From Candidatus Saccharibacteria bacterium RIFCSPHIGHO2_12_FULL_47_17 (GTDB lineage Bacteria; Patescibacteriota; Saccharimonadia; Saccharimonadales; UBA10212), in NCBI GenBank assembly GCA_001790575.1, contig MGCV01000015.1:1-33351 (forward strand): DNA of 33,351 nt. The letters are read 5' to 3'. A program made the position numbers and the translations under genes. Below the pieces are notes generated by a model. It made no database searches. It saw only the letters and a program-made list of their open reading frames with translations, and was not told the origin of the DNA. Position 1 is the stretch's first letter. Each line of letters starts with the position of its first letter. Below, piece by piece: positions 29,812 through 33,351 of this stretch.

Positions 29812-29887
29812 TGGTGGGGATGCCTGGATTCGAACCAGGGACCAATCGGTTATGAGCCGACTGCTCTAACCACTGAGCTACATCCCC
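29812..29887 (-). tRNA. tRNA with CAU anticodon, probably tRNA-Ile2 (lysidine type)
   Basis: 76 nt with encoded CCA. Acceptor GGGGATG/CATCCCC, D-arm GCTC-AGTGGTTA-GAGC, anticodon arm GTCGG-CTCATAA-CCGAT, T-arm CCTGG-TTCGAAT-CCAGG. The GTGGTTAGAGCAG...CTCATAA...TTGGTC text closely resembles bacterial tRNA-Ile2, the substrate of TilS, which is encoded 3.4 kb away. Elongator Met is the alternative. Confidence 0.88.
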
Positions 29888-29963
29888 TCAATTGACGTGA
29901 CAAAAACAGTATAACAGATGTAGCTGGCTTCTTATTTTGGTTCAGAAGGGTTATTATTTTGAT

Positions 29964-30590
29964 ATGAAAAGCGTTTTGGTTGTATCGCATCCGTTAATCG
30001 AACACTCTATGACCGTATTGCGTGATAAGCAAACCCGCGCCGATGAGTTCCGCCGTCACGCCGATATTGTGGCTAAGCTGCTTTTAATCGAGGCGGCTAA
30101 AGATCTTACTACCGGAAAATTGACGATCGACACGCCTCTAGCACCGTTTGACGGTCAATCGTTAAAATCGCGTGTGATTGTGGTGCCGATCCTGCGGGCC
30201 GGTATCTCGATGCTTAGCGCCGCCTACGAGCTTCTGCCGTCCATTGCCGTCGGCTTCGTTGGTTTGGTCCGCGACGAAAAAACAGCCATCGCCGATAAAT
30301 ATTACGAGAAAATTCCTAAAATTAACTCTGATGATAACATATTTGTGGTTGACCCGATGCTGGCCACCGGCGGCTCGATGGATGAAGCCTTAAATATTGT
30401 CAAAGCTGGCGGTGCCAAAAAAATCACAGTTGTAACGATCGTCTGCGCGCCAGAGGGACTGGAGCGAGTCGCTAAAAACCATCCTGATGTACCAATCATT
30501 ACAGCGGCTGTCGATGAGAAGCTGGATTCCAAAGCCTACATCGTGCCGGGTCTTGGTGACTTTGGCGACCGCTATTTTGGCACCGAATAA
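29964..30590 (+). CDS. upp: uracil phosphoribosyltransferase
   Basis: Salvages uracil to UMP using PRPP. From ATG 29964 the protein is 208 residues, the exact usual length. It opens with MKSVLVVSHPLIEHSMTVLRDKQT, has VVPILRAGISMLSAAYELLP in the middle, the PRPP-binding loop VVDPMLATGGSM near 125-140, and ends with the GLGDFGDRYFGTE signature. An upstream TTG at 29937 is in frame but unlikely. TATTAT ends 6 nt before the chosen ATG, suggesting leaderless initiation. Confidence 0.96.
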   Translation: MKSVLVVSHPLIEHSMTVLRDKQTRADEFRRHADIVAKLLLIEAAKDLTTGKLTIDTPLAPFDGQSLKSRVIVVPILRAGISMLSAAYELLPSIAVGFVGLVRDEKTAIADKYYEKIPKINSDDNIFVVDPMLATGGSMDEALNIVKAGGAKKITVVTIVCAPEGLERVAKNHPDVPIITAAVDEKLDSKAYIVPGLGDFGDRYFGTE

Positions 30591-30626
30591 CATAACGCTA
30601 GAGCATTAGGGTATGATGGCTTTATA

Positions 30627-31361
30627 TTGGATTACCTGATTGTTCTAATTGTCGGGCTGGCTACCAGTTTTGCGGCCAACATCACCGGCGGCGGCGGCGC
30701 ATTGATTATGCTGCCGGTCTTAATTGGGCTGGGTTTAAGTCCAATCGATGCCATCGGCACTATAATTCTCGGTGCCGTTGGCTTTGTTATTGGTTCGGCG
30801 GTTAGTAGACACGCCCGCGGCATAGTCCGGCGCGACCATATCGTGCCTATGATATTTATAGTGGCCGCCGCTAGTCTTATCGGACCATTCATATCTGTGA
30901 ATTTATCGCAAAACACTGTCAAAGCCATTAGCGGCTCAATGATCATCCTTACAGCCGTTGTTAGTTTGTTGACTTGGAGCAGAGCTTCGCACTCGCGCAG
31001 CGTCAGTCTGTCATCGCGTTATTTTGGCTACAGTCTTTATTTTGTGACTTCAACCTTGCTAGCCGGCTTTTCTTCCGGAATTGGACTACTAAGTAATTAT
31101 ATTTTGGTTGGGCTTGTCGGTATGAGTGCTATCGAGACTATCGCCACCCGCCGGATCGCTGGCTTAATTGGCGTGCCAATCCAGCTTGGCATCTATGCCA
31201 CGACTGGCCACGTTCATCTCGTCTTTGGTCTACTGTTGAGCCTAAGCAGTTTTTTTGGTGCCTACTTTGGAATTAATTACGCCATTAAAAAGGGTAGCGA
31301 CTTTGTCAAAAAAGCCATGGCCGCCACCGCCATCGTTTTGGTTATCCTAACCTTCATGTAA
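30627..31361 (+). CDS. TSUP (TauE/SafE) family permease
   Basis: A 244-residue polytopic membrane protein with about eight hydrophobic helices. It has the family's glycine-rich start ATSFAANITGGGGALIMLPVLIGLGLSPIDAIGT and its internal echo LLAGFSSGIGLLSNYILVGLVGMSAIETIATRR. TSUP members move sulfite, sulfonates or related small acids; the substrate cannot be told. The start is TTG 30627. TATGAT ends 9 nt before it with no ribosome site, so it may be leaderless. It ends base to base with the convergent gene at 31362. Confidence 0.85.
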   Translation: MDYLIVLIVGLATSFAANITGGGGALIMLPVLIGLGLSPIDAIGTIILGAVGFVIGSAVSRHARGIVRRDHIVPMIFIVAAASLIGPFISVNLSQNTVKAISGSMIILTAVVSLLTWSRASHSRSVSLSSRYFGYSLYFVTSTLLAGFSSGIGLLSNYILVGLVGMSAIETIATRRIAGLIGVPIQLGIYATTGHVHLVFGLLLSLSSFFGAYFGINYAIKKGSDFVKKAMAATAIVLVILTFM

Positions 31362-31625
31362 TTAAGAGCTGGGACTTTTGTCTTCCACGGCTTGGATAGC
31401 CTTATCTCTTTTGGAAGGCCTATCAGCTCGTCGATAACCTTCTGGTGGTTTAGATGGTTCTATGCCCTCAATGACTCGCATGGCTGCTTGCGTGGCTTCA
31501 GTTGAGTCAAAACTAACAGTTCCTGGTGGATTGACAATACCAGCCAGTCCAAGGGTATCACTACCAAGTCTCTCAACTCGTCGGCTATGTATATTTGTTT
31601 TTGGATCGTCTTTTTGTTCTGTCAT
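31362..31625 (-). CDS. orphan 87-aa hydrophilic protein
   Basis: From ATG 31625 the protein is MTEQKDDPKTNIHSRRVERL..., 87 residues, charged and mostly disordered, ending SKRDKAIQAVEDKSPSS. One short segment (TVSFDSTEATQAAMRVIEGIEP) could form a strand and helix. An in-frame TTG at 31643 gives a longer form, but a -10-like TAAACT lies 8 nt before the ATG. No family recognised. The upstream gap 31644-31848 is A/T-rich and holds an AATACTT/AAGTATT hairpin. Confidence 0.5.
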   Translation of the reverse strand: MTEQKDDPKTNIHSRRVERLGSDTLGLAGIVNPPGTVSFDSTEATQAAMRVIEGIEPSKPPEGYRRADRPSKRDKAIQAVEDKSPSS

Positions 31626-31848
31626 ATCCGATAAGTTTAACAATTATTCCGCAGTTCGGCTAGCAGGGAAGTACCTGATTTTAGTTATTAATTTTCAACT
31701 AGTTAAACAAAAAGTTAACTTAGATTTAAATTAAATACTTAACAAGTCAAGTATTGTCCTGAGTGGGTTCAATTAACTTAGAACGACTGTTGTAAATCCT
31801 ACAAAAAATAGTTAAAAGTAGCGGGGAGTAATCTGCTGTTTTCTCTGT

Positions 31849-32097
31849 TTATTTCTGTGTTGGGTTCCCGTGACCGTAGCGATTTTGCAGTATTTCAAGC
31901 TGCTGAGTTCTCAACGCTCTTTCGTCTAGTGTCTCCGGTTCTGCGCGAATCAGCCTTTCGGCTGCTTGCCTTGCTCTTTGTTCTACTGCTCCAATATCAC
32001 CATCAGCGATATTCAATTCCCCGCTTGTAGGTGGAGTTTCTGGGTGTGGATCGAACGCTCCTTGGACTCTTGGTGCTTCAAATCTTGGTGTTTTCAT
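31849..32097 (-). CDS. orphan 82-aa hydrophilic protein
   Basis: An 82-residue protein with a proline-rich N-terminal third (MKTPRFEAPRVQGAFDPHPETPP). A predicted helical part follows (GAVEQRARQAAERLIRAEPETLDERALRTQQLEILQNRYGHG). It has no membrane segment and no recognised family. A perfect TATAAT ends 6 nt before the ATG, inside the tail of the upstream gene, so it is probably a separately transcribed leaderless unit. Confidence 0.55.
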   Translation of the reverse strand: MKTPRFEAPRVQGAFDPHPETPPTSGELNIADGDIGAVEQRARQAAERLIRAEPETLDERALRTQQLEILQNRYGHGNPTQK

Positions 32098-32109
32098 AAT
32101 TTTATTATA

Positions 32110-32721
32110 CTAGGCCGCTATTCTTTCTTGAGCTTGTTTTGGCTTCCTTGTCTTTTTCTGTCTCAAGGGATGCTCTTTTGGTAAGAATTTCTTCTGGACT
32201 TCACGGTATTTATTTCGAGCGTCACTAATTCTAATGGGTGGGCCGTACTCTGCTTCAAAATCACGATCATTTTTTTCAATCTTAGTCCGGACCTCGCCCG
32301 TTGTTAATAACCTCAACCCTTTAATTTTGCTATAGCCGGAGAGTGCTACAAGGCCAAATGTAATTTCATCGTCCAGTCGCTCCACTTTAGATGCTGCATT
32401 GTTAATAATTCTAGGGGTGCCGTCTAAATATCTTTCCCATATTGCTTTTTTATACTTCCTATCTCGAGAGGCATAGTCAAACGCTTCTAGTTTATTTCGG
32501 GTAGCCATGTTATTCATTATTTTTATTAACCTCTCGGCACGTTCAACTACACTAGTGTGAGGGCCAATATTATCACCAACCAAATCTGCCATTAGTGCGG
32601 TTGGGCTACGCTCTGCTTCCTGCCAAGTTTGACTTATCTGACCAGCTTTAGCTTTACCTTCTCGCTCAACTAGGAAAAGGTGACGTTCACCATGGAGTGG
32701 TTTTGATCGCCTAGGAGTCAT
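32110..32721 (-). CDS. orphan 203-aa basic soluble protein
   Basis: A 203-residue, strongly basic and helical protein with no signal or membrane segment. Its tail is very Lys/Arg-rich (KFLPKEHPLRQKKTRKPKQAQERIAA), which suggests nucleic-acid contact, but I recognise no domain. The promoter is TTGCCA, 17 bp, TAAAAT with extended TGC, ending 9 nt before the ATG (probably leaderless). The promoter spacer contains TTTATGCT, which is repeated as a palindrome 90 bp upstream, so an operator is possible. Confidence 0.55.
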   Translation of the reverse strand: MTPRRSKPLHGERHLFLVEREGKAKAGQISQTWQEAERSPTALMADLVGDNIGPHTSVVERAERLIKIMNNMATRNKLEAFDYASRDRKYKKAIWERYLDGTPRIINNAASKVERLDDEITFGLVALSGYSKIKGLRLLTTGEVRTKIEKNDRDFEAEYGPPIRISDARNKYREVQKKFLPKEHPLRQKKTRKPKQAQERIAA

Positions 32722-32734
32722 ATTGGGCTTATTT

Positions 32735-32828
32735 TAGCATAAAAGCTTATGTTTGGCAATCTACATTGCAGTTCTCCTGGCTCAAGATTATTGAGCATAA
32801 ACGTAAAAACTTTATGCTATAGCATAAA
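32735..32828. promoter_or_regulatory. repeated AGCATAAA sites with an 18-bp palindrome
   Basis: TTTATGCTATAGCATAAA (32811-32828) is a perfect palindrome. AGCATAAA half-sites also occur near 32736 (inside the promoter of the 203-aa gene) and near 32794. This spacing fits an operator for a dimeric regulator. No regulator gene is evident in the window. Confidence 0.4.
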
Positions 32829-32857
32829 ACTTTTATAGATTTTAAGGAGTTAGGTAG

Positions 32858-33351
32858 TTAGAGAAGTTTAGTGCTCTGGCCGTTCAGCGGCTGGTCTTTG
32901 CGAGCTACAAATTCCTGCCACGATTTCGGCTCGGGCTCACGACCGTAGATTTGAACCAGGCTTAAAAGCAAATCTTTGGCAATCGATATGTTCGTCACCA
33001 GCGCTAAGTGATTATCAACGCACAAGCGGCGGATCTTGTAGGCATCGATGTCGTCATAAGTATGTGATGGGATATTAATGGCCAGCTGGAATTTTTTGCC
33101 GATTATCGAAGAAGCCACACCTGGTTCCTTGCGCTCAACAATCTTATAAAGTCGCCGAGTAGCAATGCCGTGTTTAGCAAGATATTTATGAGTGCCTTCG
33201 GTCGTGTAAAAGTGCCAGCCGCGGGCGGCTAGCTCCTTGACCTCACCAATTAACTTGGGTTTGTGTTCATCAGGAATACTCAAAAAAATGCTTTTGCCCC
33301 TGACCGATTGATCGGCTGCCAGCCACGACGCCCAAAAGGCTTCCAGTAAAT
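32858..33351 (-). CDS. carB: carbamoyl-phosphate synthase large subunit, C-terminal end (partial)
   Basis: The frame is open from the window edge to a stop at 32858, 164 codons. It begins LLEAFWASWLAADQSVRGKSIFLSIPDEHKP, matching the linker of CarB just before its allosteric MGS-like domain. ELAARGWHFYTTEGTHKYLAKHGI and AINIPSHTYDDIDAYKIRRLCVDNHLALVTNISIAKDLLLSL then follow as that domain. CarB makes carbamoyl phosphate for pyrimidines or arginine. An internal TTG at 33283 is not the true start. The ATP-grasp parts lie outside, so another MGS-bearing protein cannot be fully excluded. Confidence 0.72.
   Translation of the reverse strand, partial: LLEAFWASWLAADQSVRGKSIFLSIPDEHKPKLIGEVKELAARGWHFYTTEGTHKYLAKHGIATRRLYKIVERKEPGVASSIIGKKFQLAINIPSHTYDDIDAYKIRRLCVDNHLALVTNISIAKDLLLSLVQIYGREPEPKSWQEFVARKDQPLNGQSTKLL

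Noticed and set aside
1-33351. CRISPR array or insertion sequence with transposase
   Set aside because: No regularly spaced direct repeats and no transposase or integrase gene are present in the window.
1-33351. Alternative genetic code (TGA as Gly, as in some CPR)
   Set aside because: TGA closes pilB, pilM and pilO at expected lengths, with TGATG couplings, so it is a normal stop.

Overview
The window looks like a chromosome segment of a Patescibacteria/CPR bacterium, most likely a Candidatus Saccharibacteria (TM7) lineage. This is inferred from gene content and from many reduced proteins: an IMP dehydrogenase without its CBS insert, a short TilS, a PilB without its zinc-binding cysteines, and many short orphan proteins. 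TGA is used as an ordinary stop. Most genes carry standard housekeeping or pilus functions; the unusual content is in the promoters, leaders and intergenic RNA-like structures.

Layout. 1-969: 5' part of recA (minus strand, cut by the window edge). 1.07-10.65 kb: a plus-strand type IV pilus locus: pilB, pilC, a major pilin with its own consensus promoter and terminator, two minor pilin-like genes, a PilX-like protein with a repeated SNSSKI-type motif, pilM, pilN, pilO and a small membrane protein. 10.7-14.3 kb: an island of short orphan genes (a DUF3467 protein, three unknowns, a P-loop-less kinase-like protein, a 38-aa protein, an FkbM-type methyltransferase). 14.4-17.1 kb: two membrane-anchored, outward-facing proteins, one glycoside-hydrolase-like and one beta-propeller. 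17.1-21.7 kb: bPH membrane protein and ruvB, divergent from guaB-guaA. 21.9-26.4 kb: receiver-like protein, M14/AstE-like peptidase, ftsH, tilS. 26.5-27.7 kb: tRNA-Met, an RRM RNA-binding protein with a structured leader, and an atypical initiator tRNA amid inverted copies of its own 3' end. 27.7-33.4 kb: DUF4238-like gene, small membrane proteins, an ncRNA candidate, FtsB/DivIC, tRNA-Ile2-like, upp, a TSUP permease, three orphans, and the 3' end of a carB-like gene.

How parts work together. The pilus genes give the assembly ATPase, platform, pilins and PilMNO alignment complex; no retraction ATPase or prepilin peptidase is in view. guaB and guaA together convert IMP to GMP. TilS is present together with a tRNA resembling its lysidine-modified substrate. 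RecA and RuvB supply recombination.

Main discoveries. (1) A shared extended -35 promoter motif, GCTYNTGYTTGCAA, upstream of at least five and probably six orphan genes, suggesting a regulon. (2) About sixteen genes whose -10 box lies 5-9 nt before the start codon, implying widespread leaderless transcription. (3) Small palindromic elements: two related copies (5066-5135, 13099-13177) with short flanking direct repeats, one splitting a promoter of the regulon. (4) A 159-bp RNA-like element that split the guaA terminator and is flanked by a 9-bp direct repeat. (5) Two related leader hairpins that pair the Shine-Dalgarno region, before ftsH and before the last pilus-locus gene. (6) An ncRNA candidate at 28927-29073. 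(7) An initiator tRNA lacking both the D-loop GG and T-loop U55. All are read by eye; folding and database searches were not run.
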